Shown here piece after piece: positions 36,679 to 45,151 of a DNA stretch of 64,000 nucleotides. Source of the stretch: Azospirillum brasilense. GTDB taxonomy: Bacteria; Pseudomonadota; Alphaproteobacteria; Azospirillales; Azospirillaceae. The translations under genes were made by a program, and so were the position numbers. The stretch lies in assembly GCF_005222205.1 (NCBI RefSeq), contig NZ_CP032347.1, forward strand, positions 1 to 64,000. Direction: 5' to 3'. How positions within the stretch are numbered: position 1 is the first letter of the stretch; every line of letters begins with the position of its first letter. The notes under the pieces were generated by a model. That model was not told the origin of the DNA, ran no database searches, and was given only the letters and a program-made list of their open reading frames with translations.

Positions 36679-38194
36679 CATCCTCTCCGGCAACCGGCAC
36701 GGTGAAGGCAAAGGTGGCCCCTCCATCCCCCGGTTCCAACCACAGGCGGCCGCCATGGGCCTCGATGATCGACCGGCAGATCGACAGGCCGAGCCCCATC
36801 CCCTTCTCCTTGGTGGTCACGAAGGGCTGGAAGAGCTGGGCCAGGACGGTCTCGTTGAGGCCGGGGCCGGTGTCGCGGACGGTGACGCGCATCAGCGCCG
36901 CCGACTCCGGATCGGGACCGGTGGCGACCGTCAATTCCCGAATCTCCGACTCGGCCATGGCCTCAATGGCGTTTCGGACGAGGTTGAGGACAACCTGCTG
37001 GATCTGGATCTTGTCGATCAGCACCGGCCGCTCGTCGCCGCTCATCTCCAGCCGGACATGGACGCCGCGCTCCTTGGCGCCGACCAGGGCGAGGGCGCTG
37101 GCCTCCTCCACCACCTTGCCGATGCTTTCCACCGTGTGCTCGGTCTGGCCTTTCTCGATGAAGTTGCGCAGGCGGCGGATGATCTGGCCGGCGCGGGCCG
37201 CCTGGGCGGTGGCCTTGTCCATCGTCTCCCGCGCCTTGTCCGCCCCGTCCGGACGGTCGAGCAGGCGCTTCACCGCCTTGGCGTAGTTGATGACGGCGGT
37301 CAGCGGCTGGTTCAGCTCGTGCGCCAGGGTCGAGGCCATCTGGCCCATGGCGCTGACCCGGCTGACGTGCAGAAGCTCCGCCTGAAGCTCCTGCAGGCGC
37401 TTCTCGGTCGCCTGCCGCTCGGTCAGGTCGCGGATGAAGCCGGTGAAGCAGCGGTGCCCGGCCAACTGCACCTCGCCCACCGCCAGCTCCATGGGGAAGA
37501 CCGAGCCGTCGCGGCGCAGGCCGGAGACCACCCGCCCGATGCCGATGATCCGGCGCTCGCCGGTGGTCAGGTAATGGTCCATGTAGCGGTCGTGCTGCTC
37601 CCGGTAGGGGGAGGGCATGAGCAGGCTGACGTTCTGGCCGACCACCTCCGCGGCGGCGTAGCCGAACAGCCGCTCCGCCGCCGGGCTGAAGGACTCGATC
37701 AGCCCGCGCTCGCTGATGACGATGATCGCCTCGGGCACCGTCTCCAGGATGGAGGTGAGGCGCGCCTCGCGCTCGCGCAGGGCGGTTTCGGCCCGCTTGC
37801 GCTCGCTGATGTCGCGGATGATCCCGATGTAGACCCCGCCGCCGCCGGCCTCCCGGTAGGCCTCGCCGACCGACAGCTCCATCGGGAAGGTGGTGCCGTC
37901 GCGGCGCAGGCCGGTGACCTCGCGCCCGATGCCGATGATCCGGCGCTCGCCGGTGCGGTGGTAGCGCTCCAGATAGCCGTCATGCTCCTCCCGGTAGGGC
38001 GGCGGCATCAGCATCTTGACGTTGTGGCCGATGACCTCCGCGGCCGTCCAGCCGAACAGCCGCTCGCAGGCCGGGTTGAAGGTCTGGATGCGCCCATCGG
38101 CATCGATGATGACGATGCCGTCCGGCACCGTGTCCAGCATCGCCTGAAAGCGCAGCATGAGGTCCGGATTTCCCGTCCCGATATCGTCCGCCAT
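36668..38194 (-). CDS. FixL-like PAS sensor histidine kinase without heme-ligand histidine
   Basis: A 508-aa soluble kinase. Two PAS domains (about 12-130 and 142-260) each contain the FixL-type run ERRIIGIGR and SxVFPMEL/TTFPMEL segment, then PAC motifs (IIRDISER, FIRDLTER). A coiled linker leads to HisKA with His292 (LAHELNQPLTAVINYAKA) and HATPase (NLVRNAIEAMAES, GMGLGLSICRSI). Rhizobial FixL has His just before IIGIGR as the heme ligand; here Arg85 and Arg215 occupy that place, so O2 sensing by heme is unlikely. ATG 38194 is preferred (GGGGACGGGG upstream); a TTG extension is weak. Coupled to the FixJ-like gene. Confidence 0.85.
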   Translation of the reverse strand: MADDIGTGNPDLMLRFQAMLDTVPDGIVIIDADGRIQTFNPACERLFGWTAAEVIGHNVKMLMPPPYREEHDGYLERYHRTGERRIIGIGREVTGLRRDGTTFPMELSVGEAYREAGGGGVYIGIIRDISERKRAETALREREARLTSILETVPEAIIVISERGLIESFSPAAERLFGYAAAEVVGQNVSLLMPSPYREQHDRYMDHYLTTGERRIIGIGRVVSGLRRDGSVFPMELAVGEVQLAGHRCFTGFIRDLTERQATEKRLQELQAELLHVSRVSAMGQMASTLAHELNQPLTAVINYAKAVKRLLDRPDGADKARETMDKATAQAARAGQIIRRLRNFIEKGQTEHTVESIGKVVEEASALALVGAKERGVHVRLEMSGDERPVLIDKIQIQQVVLNLVRNAIEAMAESEIRELTVATGPDPESAALMRVTVRDTGPGLNETVLAQLFQPFVTTKEKGMGLGLSICRSIIEAHGGRLWLEPGDGGATFAFTVPVAGEDDAP

Positions 38195-38295
38195 CCCCGT
38201 CCCCAACGTCCCTTGTCCCTTGGACCCTTCTTGCCCCAAGAGTAGTTGAGTTGATTTCTCGGTCAACCGGGATTGGGGCCGGGATTGGCGGTTGC

Positions 38296-38319
38296 GGGCG
38301 GGAAGAGCGCTCCCCGCCC
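38296..38319. terminator. GC-rich hairpin, possible terminator of the GMC gene
   Basis: Near-palindrome of 24 bp with GGGCGGG and CCCGCCC arms around AGCGCT, 16 bp beyond the stop of the minus-strand GMC gene and before the kinase start. No T-run follows, so intrinsic termination would be weak. Confidence 0.4.
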
Positions 38320-38335
38320 GTGCCGGAGCGGCGAG

Positions 38336-40009
38336 TCATGCCGCCTGCTGGCCCTCCAGCGTGACGGCGCGGTCGTGCTGAAGCTGGGCCGACACCTCCT
38401 CGGCGAGGCGGAAGGCCAGCGCCACGAGGTTGATGGTCGGGTGGTCGCAGCCCATGCTGGGGAAGACCGAGCTGCCGCCGATGTACAGGTTGTGCATCCC
38501 GTGCACCTTGCAGCGCGCGTCCACCACGCCCTGCTTCGGGTCGTCGTGCATGCGGGTGGTGCCCATATGGTGCCAGCACCAGGAGATTCGCTCCGCCCAG
38601 GCGCGTTCGGCGGCCTCCTGCGGGTCGGCCTCGGTCACCGTGATCAGGCCGTTGCGGGCCAGCTCCGTCCGCACCAGCTCGTTGGTGCGCAGGAAATTGT
38701 CGCGGTCCTGCTCGGTCAGGCGCCACACCGTGTCGGCCCGGTTGAGGCCCAGCGCGTCGCGCTCCGCCGCCAGGGTCACGCGGCTGTCCGGGTTGGGCAC
38801 CGGCTCGACGATGGTTTCCAGCAGGAAGCTGCGCGTCACCCAGGCCGGGTTCACCACATTGTCGAACAGCGCGTAGGCGAGGTTCGGCAGATGCAGCGCG
38901 ATCTGCGGCACCGCCTCGCGGAGCAGGGCGCGCAGGTCGCCCTCGGCGTGGCCGAACTTGCGGCGGTCCGACATCAGCATGCGCAGGTCGTGCAGGGCCC
39001 GCACCCCGGCGGTCGCCTCGCCATGGTACTGCGCCACCAGATAGCTGCGCGAATTCATCAGCCCCAGCCGGCGCTGCGTCTCCACCGTCGGCGACAGGGA
39101 GGCGGAGACGGGCAGATGCTTGGCGTTCAGCCGGCGGCGCGACAGGGTCAGCGTCATGTCGTAGAGGCGGCGGTGCCGCGCCTGATCGGTCAGGCGGACG
39201 GAGCCGGCCTTGATGCGCGGGTGGTCGGTGAAGTAGCGGCCGACCAGATCGTGGCCGTTGCCCAGCCCGGCGCTCTGCACCCGGTTGGACAGCAGCAGCA
39301 GGCGGGCGTTCTCGATGCCACCGCAGCACAGGACGAACTGCCGCGCGGTGACCGTGAAGCGGGCGCCGCTGAGCGCGGCGCAGCGCACCCGCTCAACCAC
39401 CGTGGCGGTGTCGTTGGTCTCGAACTCGGTGACGTTGGCGTTCAGGTAGCAGGCGATGTTCGCGGCTTGGACGATCTCGTCGACGGAGGTGACGCCGACG
39501 CGCGGCTGGTCGCTGATCTGGGCGATCCGGTTTTCCAGGGCGCCGCCCTCCACCGGCAGCAGCTCGATTCCGTCCGGCGCCAGGGTCTGTTCCCAATGGC
39601 CGTTGTCGTAGATGTTCGACGGCAGATTCAGGTGGCTGTGGGCGCGGGCGTAGTAGGGCGCCAGAACCTCCGGCCCGAAGGGCCAGCCGCTGTTCGGCAC
39701 CCAGGGCCGCTCCTCCATGTCGATCGGCTCGAAGGGCCGGCAGAAGCCGCCCCAGCAGTTGGTGCTGCCGCCGAAATAGCGGCTGCGCGCGGTCGACAGC
39801 CGCTCGTAGGGCAGGCCGAGATTCTCGCCGGCGTAGAGCGACTGGGTGTGGCCGTCGGGGTCGAGCCCGCCGCTTTCCAGAAGGACGATCTTCCAGCGCG
39901 ACCCGGCCAGCGCACGGGCTATGGCGAGCCCGGCGGCGCCGGCGCCGACGATGCAGAGGTCCGCGTCAAGGTTGGTGCCCGAGGACACCGAGCGAGCATC
40001 GAGGATCAT
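38336..40009 (-). CDS. GMC family FAD-dependent oxidoreductase
   Basis: A 557-aa flavoenzyme. N-terminal dinucleotide motif CIVGAGAAGLAIARALAG, the FGGSTNCWGG block near residue 80, ENARLLLLSN about residue 255, and C-terminal WHHMGTTRMHDDPKQGVVDA with the His pair typical of GMC active sites, then GGSSVFPSMG. The type resembles glucose-fructose/gluconate dehydrogenase-like members that act on sugars or alcohols. ATG 40009 is chosen; a GTG 11 codons upstream is also open. No cytochrome or small-subunit partner gene is adjacent. Cytoplasmic location is likely, as no signal peptide is seen. Confidence 0.82.
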   Translation of the reverse strand: MILDARSVSSGTNLDADLCIVGAGAAGLAIARALAGSRWKIVLLESGGLDPDGHTQSLYAGENLGLPYERLSTARSRYFGGSTNCWGGFCRPFEPIDMEERPWVPNSGWPFGPEVLAPYYARAHSHLNLPSNIYDNGHWEQTLAPDGIELLPVEGGALENRIAQISDQPRVGVTSVDEIVQAANIACYLNANVTEFETNDTATVVERVRCAALSGARFTVTARQFVLCCGGIENARLLLLSNRVQSAGLGNGHDLVGRYFTDHPRIKAGSVRLTDQARHRRLYDMTLTLSRRRLNAKHLPVSASLSPTVETQRRLGLMNSRSYLVAQYHGEATAGVRALHDLRMLMSDRRKFGHAEGDLRALLREAVPQIALHLPNLAYALFDNVVNPAWVTRSFLLETIVEPVPNPDSRVTLAAERDALGLNRADTVWRLTEQDRDNFLRTNELVRTELARNGLITVTEADPQEAAERAWAERISWCWHHMGTTRMHDDPKQGVVDARCKVHGMHNLYIGGSSVFPSMGCDHPTINLVALAFRLAEEVSAQLQHDRAVTLEGQQAA

Positions 40010-40237
40010 GCTGCGCCTGCTTTTCTTTGGGGTTGAACGCACGGGACTCAGATAAATCTCAAGTTCCTCCTGCCGTTACTGAAATTGCGGGCTAGCCCGT
40101 CCAGCGGGATTGCCCCGGCATCACCCCCCTCGTCAGCATTCGCGCGGATTTCACCCGTTTCGTCAAAGGATTGGCCGCCCCTTCCCCGCACCCCTTCCGA
40201 CGCGGAGTCCAAAGGGGTAGTCCGGTCTTTTCCCGGA

Positions 40238-41719
40238 TTAAAAATTCGGCGGAGTGCCCCCCAACGCCTGGAGGAGCGACACCGCGGCCAGCAGGCGGCT
40301 CTGCCGCACCGACAGGGCGCTTTCCTCGTCCGACAAAGCGGCGGTCTGGGCGGTCAGGACGCTGCTGTAGGGCAGGGTGCCGGCCCGGTACTGGTTCAGC
40401 GTCAGCCGCTCCGCTTCGCGCGCCAGCCGCACCGCGTCGTCCTGCACGGTGGCCTGCTGGGCGAGGATGCGCTGGGCGGCGAGTTGGTCCTCGACCTCCT
40501 GGAAGGCGGTGAGAACGGTCTGGCGGTACTGCGCCACGCTCTGGTCGAAGACGGCGCGGCGCAGTTCGACCTCGGCCGTCCGCGTGCCGCCGTCGAACAG
40601 GGTCTGGGCGACCTGCGCCCCGACCGCCCAGATCGCCGTCGGCGCCTGGAGCAGCCGCGGCAGGATCGTCGCGCTGTTGGTGAGGGAGCCGGACAGCACC
40701 ACGTCCGGATACCAGGCCGATTCCGCGATGCCGATCTGGGCGTTGGCCTGGGCCATCTGGCGCTCCGCCGCGGCGATGTCCGGGCGGCGTTCCAGCAGGG
40801 CGGAGGGGACGCCGGGCGGGATCGCCGGGACCGCGGCGGCCAGCGGCGCCGGGGCCAACGTGAAGGCGGCGGGCGCCTGCCCGACCAGAACCGCCATGGC
40901 GTGCTCGAACTGGGCGCGCTGCACCCCCAGCGCCACGAGCTGCGACTCGGTGGAGCGGACCTGCGTTTCCGCGGTGAAGACGTCGGCCAGGGTCGCCGTG
41001 CCCACGGCGTGGCGGTTGCGGGCGATCTCCAGCGACTGGCGGTAGGCGGCGATGGCCCGCTCCAGCAGCGCCTTGCGCTCGTCCGCCACGCGGAACTGGA
41101 TGTAGGCGGTGGCGAGCTGCGCCTGCGCCGACAGGCGGGCGGCGGCGAGGTCGGCGGCGCTGGCCTGGAGGTTGGCGTCGTTGCTTTCCACCGAGCGGCG
41201 GATGCGGCCCCAGAGGTCCGGCGCCCAGCTCGCCCCCAGCCCGGCGTCGTAGGTGGTCACCGGGGTTCCGCTCCGGCTGATGCCCGTGCCGGAAACGCTG
41301 CGGTTGCCCGACCCGACGGTGCCGGCCCGGTCCGCTCCGCCGCTGACCGACAACACGGGGAAGAAGGAGGAGCGGGCCTGATCGGACAGCGCCTTGGCCT
41401 GCCGGTAGGCGGCCTCCGCCGCCTTCAGGCTCTGGTTGTCGACCTCCACCCGGCGCATCAGCCCGTCCAGCACCGGATCGTTGAAGACGGTCCACCAGGG
41501 ACCGGCCTCCGCCTGTCCGGGGGCGGCAGGGCGCCAGCCGTCGTCGCGCGGGACGGGCGGCGCGAAGGCCACGGGGGTAACGCCGCTTTCCTTGTAGGTT
41601 GGCGGCACGGCGGCGGATGGCCGCTCGTAGTCCGGTCCCACCGCGCAGGCCGACAGCAGGGAGAGGGTGCCGAGCGCCGTGCCCAGGATACGGGCGCGCC
41701 GCCCGAGGATCGTCGTCAT
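40238..41719 (-). CDS. RND efflux outer-membrane factor (NodT/OprM family lipoprotein)
   Basis: A 493-aa TolC-type channel subunit. Lipoprotein signal with lipobox LLSACAVG, then DYERPSAAVP, WWTVFNDPVLDGLM and two repeated helical/outer-membrane segments (ATAYIQFRV, RTAEVELRRAVFDQSVAQYR), typical of NodT-family factors. It should complete the tripartite pump encoded upstream: adaptor, two RND pumps, then this gene, all on the minus strand. A large inverted repeat (41753-41852) separates it from the preceding pump gene, so expression may be partly independent. Confidence 0.88.
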   Translation of the reverse strand: MTTILGRRARILGTALGTLSLLSACAVGPDYERPSAAVPPTYKESGVTPVAFAPPVPRDDGWRPAAPGQAEAGPWWTVFNDPVLDGLMRRVEVDNQSLKAAEAAYRQAKALSDQARSSFFPVLSVSGGADRAGTVGSGNRSVSGTGISRSGTPVTTYDAGLGASWAPDLWGRIRRSVESNDANLQASAADLAAARLSAQAQLATAYIQFRVADERKALLERAIAAYRQSLEIARNRHAVGTATLADVFTAETQVRSTESQLVALGVQRAQFEHAMAVLVGQAPAAFTLAPAPLAAAVPAIPPGVPSALLERRPDIAAAERQMAQANAQIGIAESAWYPDVVLSGSLTNSATILPRLLQAPTAIWAVGAQVAQTLFDGGTRTAEVELRRAVFDQSVAQYRQTVLTAFQEVEDQLAAQRILAQQATVQDDAVRLAREAERLTLNQYRAGTLPYSSVLTAQTAALSDEESALSVRQSRLLAAVSLLQALGGTPPNF

Positions 41720-41752
41720 GTCAGGTCCATCCGCACGTCAATTTCCCTCTCA

Positions 41753-41852
41753 CCTCTGGGGAGAGGGGAGGGTGAGGGGGTTGCGCTTTTGCCGAACGCA
41801 CCACCGCGCGCACCCCCCTCACCGGCCCTGCGGGCCACCCTCTCCCCGGAGG
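41753..41852. repeat. GC-rich inverted repeat (REP-like) within the efflux operon
   Basis: Outer arms 41753-41767 and 41838-41852 pair at 14 of 15 positions (CCTCTGGGGAGAGGG against CCCTCTCCCCGGAGG). Inner arms GGTGAGGGGG (41771-41780) and CCCCCTCACC (41814-41823) pair perfectly. A small GGCCC/GGGCC hairpin lies at 41824-41836. Occupies the only long gap in the operon. Similar in character to 19056-19118. Confidence 0.65.
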
Positions 41853-41875
41853 GGGGAGGGCTACGATGGGCGCCA

Positions 41876-44800
41876 TCATACCGCGACACCCGCCTCGGGG
41901 CGCCGCCAGCGCCGCCGGCACCACAGCCGGAAGCGGTCGAGGTACAGGTAGGTGACCGGCGTCGTGTAGAGGGTCAGCATCTGGCTGACGACCAGACCGC
42001 CGACGATGGCGATGCCCAGCGGCTGGCGCAGCTCCGCCCCGTCGCCGGAGCCGAGCGCCAGCGGCAGGGCGCCCAGCAGGGCGGCGAGCGTGGTCATCAT
42101 GATCGGGCGGAAGCGCAGCAGGCAGGCGCGGTGGATCGCGGTGCGGGGGTCCAGCCCCTCGCTCCGCTCCGCCTCCAGCGCCACGTCGATCATCATGATC
42201 GCGTTCTTCTTGACGATGCCGATCAGCAGGATCACCCCGATCAGCGCGATGATGCTGAGTTCCTTGTCCAGCGTCATCAGCGCGACCAGCGCCCCCACCC
42301 CGGCGGAGGGCAGGGTGGACAGGATGGTCAGCGGGTGGATGTAGCTCTCGTAGAGCACGCCCAGCACGATGTAGACAGCCAGCAGCGCCGCCAGGATCAG
42401 CACCGGCTGGTCGCCGATCGACTGCTGGAACACCCGCGCGGTGCCCTGGAAGCTGCCCTGGATGGTCGTTGGCACGCCGATCCGGTCCATGGTGTGGCGG
42501 ATGACGGCCAGTCCCTCGCCCAGCGAGACTCCGGGGGCGAGGTTGAAGGAGAGGGTGGTGGCGACGAACGGCCCCTGGTGGTTCACCGACAGCGGCGTGT
42601 TCTCCAGCGAGACGCGGGCAATCGCCGAGAGCGGGATCATCGTCTCCACGCCGGTGCTGAGCGCCGATCCGGTGGAGGCGGCGGTGCGGCCGGTGGCAGC
42701 GATCTGGTTGATGCGCTGGTTGCGCGCGGCCTCCGTGTCGGCGGTGGCAGCCCCGGCGATGGCGCTGGTCGCCTGGGTCCCGCTGACCGCCCCGCCGGAT
42801 TTGCTGATGAGGATGTCCTTCATCATCTCCGGGTCCTCGCGGTACTGGGGGGCGACCTCCATGATGACGCGGTACTGGTTCAGCGGGTTGTAGATGGTCG
42901 AGGCGGAGCGCTGGCCGAAGGCGTCGTAGAGCGTGTTGTTGATCTGGTTGAAGGACAGGCCCAGCCGCGCCGCGGCGTCGCGGTCCACCGTCACCTCCAG
43001 CGCCAGACCGCGCTGCTGCTGGTCGGAATTCACCTCCGTCAGCTCCGGCACCTGCTGAAGCGCCTGGGTCAGGCGGGGCGCCCAGGTCTGCAGCTCGTCC
43101 AGCGTGTCGCCCTGAAGCGTGAACTGGTAGTTGGCGTTGGCCTGCCGCGCCCCCGCCCGCAAATCCTGCATGACCGACAGGTAGAGGTTGGCGCCGGGGA
43201 CCTGGGTGAGCTGGGTGCGCAGCCGGGCGATCACCGCGTCGGCGGTGACGTCGCGCTGCGCCAGCGGCTTCAGCGAGACGGCCATGAAGCCGCTGTTGGT
43301 CCGGCTGCCGCCGGTGTAGCCGACCACCGTGTCCACCGCCGGGTCGGCCTGCACCAGCGCCACGAAGCGCTCCATCTTCTCCTTCATCAGCGTGAAGGAG
43401 GTGCTCTGGTCCGCCACGACGAAGCCGATCAGCCGGCCCGTGTCCTGCTGCGGGAAGAAGCCCTTGGGGATGATCGTGAAAAGATGGACGCTGAGCGCCA
43501 CCGTCGCCGCGAAGACCACCATGGTCAGCAGGCTGTTGTCGAGCGCCGCCGTCAGCGTCCGGTCGTAGAGGCGAAGCGTCCCGCCACCGATTTGGGCGCC
43601 GATCCGCGCCCCGACCCGGCGCAGGGCGGCCATGGCGCGGCCCGGTTCCCTGGCCTTGCGCGGCTCGCGCAGCAGGACGGCGCACATCATCGGCGTGGTG
43701 GTCAGGCTGATGACCATCGAGACCAGGATGGCGATGGACAGGGTCAGGGCGAATTCGCGGAACAGCCGCCCGACGATGCCGCCCATCAGCAGGATCGGGA
43801 TGAAGACGGCGACCAGCGACACGCTCATCGACAGGACGGTGAAGCCGACCTCCCGCGCGCCGCGCAGCGCCGCCTGGGTGCGGGACATCCCGTTCTCGAT
43901 GTGGCGGGCGATGTTCTCCAGAACGACGATGGCGTCGTCCACCACGAAGCCGGTGGCGATGGTCAGCGCCATCAGCGACAGGTTGTTCAGGCTGTAGCCG
44001 AGCAGATACATGGCGCCGAAGGTGGCGACCAGCGACACCGGCACCACCACGCTGGGGATCAGCGCCGCCCGCGCGTTGCGCAGGAACAGGAACACCACCA
44101 TCACCACCAGCGCGACGGCGATGATCAGCGTGTGCTCCACCTCGGCCAGCGAGGCGCGGATGGTCGTGGTGCGGTCGCTGGAAACCGACAGGTCGATGTC
44201 GGCGGGGATGGAGGCGCGAAGCTCCGGCAGCATGGCCTTCACCCGGTCCACCGTCTCGATGATGTTGGCCGCCGGCTGGCGGTTCAGCATCAGCAGGACC
44301 GACGGCTTGCCGTTGGTGATGCCGGCGTTGCGCAGATCCTCCACGCTGTCCGACACCTCGGCCACGTCGGACAGGCGGACCGCCGCCCCGTTGCGGTAGG
44401 CGATGACCAGCGACCGGTATTCCTCCGCCTTCCGGGCCTGATCGTTGGTGTAGATCTGGAAGCGCAGCTCCCCGTCCTCGACGGCGCCCTTGGGGGCGTT
44501 GGCGTTGGCGGACGCGATGGCGGCGCGCACGTCCTCCAGCCCGATGCCGTACTGGAACAGGGCGCGCGGGTTCAGCTCCACCCGCACGGCGGGGAGCGAG
44601 CTGCCGCCGATGCTGACCTGCCCGATGCCCTCCACCTGCGACAGCTTCTGCTGGAGCACGGTCGCCGCGGAATCGTAGAGCTGCCCCTGGCTGAGCGTCG
44701 CCGAGGTCATGGTCAGGATCAGGATCGGGGCGTCGGCGGGGTTGACCTTGCGGTAGGTCGGGTTGCTGCGCAGGCTGGACGGCAGGTCGGCGCGGGCGGC

Positions 44801-45151
44801 GTTGATGGCCGCCTGCACCTCCCGCCCCGCGCCGTCGATGTCGCGGTTCAGCCCGAATTGCAGCGTGATGCGCGTCGATCCGGCGGAGCTGGAGGAGGTC
44901 ATCTCCGTCACGTCGGCGATCTGCGCCAGATGCCGCTCCAGCGGTGTCGCGACGCTCGCCGCCATCGTCTCCGGGCTGGCGCCGGGCATCGAGGCGGTGA
45001 CCGAGATGGTCGGGAAATCCACCTGCGGCAGCGGCGACACCGGCAACCCCACGAAGCCCAGCGCCCCGGCCAGCGCCAGCCCGAGCGTCAGCAGGGTCGT
45101 CGCCACCGGCCGCCGGATGAAGGGCGCCGACAGGTTGGCCGCCCAGCTCAT
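41876..45151 (-). CDS. mdtC: RND multidrug efflux pump subunit, MdtC-like
   Basis: A 1091-aa inner-membrane proton/drug antiporter. 12 helices with two large periplasmic loops. N-terminal FIRRPVATTLLTLGLALAG, proton-relay Asp pair in GFVVDDAIVVLENIARH (about residue 400), and the second half beginning near ALDNSLLTMVVF. Its start overlaps the preceding pump gene by 4 bp. Two different RND pumps after one adaptor are the hallmark of MdtABC, where MdtB and MdtC form a mixed trimer. About 50 residues longer than E. coli MdtC. Confidence 0.88.
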   Translation of the reverse strand: MSWAANLSAPFIRRPVATTLLTLGLALAGALGFVGLPVSPLPQVDFPTISVTASMPGASPETMAASVATPLERHLAQIADVTEMTSSSSAGSTRITLQFGLNRDIDGAGREVQAAINAARADLPSSLRSNPTYRKVNPADAPILILTMTSATLSQGQLYDSAATVLQQKLSQVEGIGQVSIGGSSLPAVRVELNPRALFQYGIGLEDVRAAIASANANAPKGAVEDGELRFQIYTNDQARKAEEYRSLVIAYRNGAAVRLSDVAEVSDSVEDLRNAGITNGKPSVLLMLNRQPAANIIETVDRVKAMLPELRASIPADIDLSVSSDRTTTIRASLAEVEHTLIIAVALVVMVVFLFLRNARAALIPSVVVPVSLVATFGAMYLLGYSLNNLSLMALTIATGFVVDDAIVVLENIARHIENGMSRTQAALRGAREVGFTVLSMSVSLVAVFIPILLMGGIVGRLFREFALTLSIAILVSMVISLTTTPMMCAVLLREPRKAREPGRAMAALRRVGARIGAQIGGGTLRLYDRTLTAALDNSLLTMVVFAATVALSVHLFTIIPKGFFPQQDTGRLIGFVVADQSTSFTLMKEKMERFVALVQADPAVDTVVGYTGGSRTNSGFMAVSLKPLAQRDVTADAVIARLRTQLTQVPGANLYLSVMQDLRAGARQANANYQFTLQGDTLDELQTWAPRLTQALQQVPELTEVNSDQQQRGLALEVTVDRDAAARLGLSFNQINNTLYDAFGQRSASTIYNPLNQYRVIMEVAPQYREDPEMMKDILISKSGGAVSGTQATSAIAGAATADTEAARNQRINQIAATGRTAASTGSALSTGVETMIPLSAIARVSLENTPLSVNHQGPFVATTLSFNLAPGVSLGEGLAVIRHTMDRIGVPTTIQGSFQGTARVFQQSIGDQPVLILAALLAVYIVLGVLYESYIHPLTILSTLPSAGVGALVALMTLDKELSIIALIGVILLIGIVKKNAIMMIDVALEAERSEGLDPRTAIHRACLLRFRPIMMTTLAALLGALPLALGSGDGAELRQPLGIAIVGGLVVSQMLTLYTTPVTYLYLDRFRLWCRRRWRRPEAGVAV

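Noticed and set aside
36668..38194. Calling the kinase a true oxygen sensor FixL
   Set aside because: Both PAS domains have Arg where the heme-ligand His is required, so only the FixL-like architecture is claimed.
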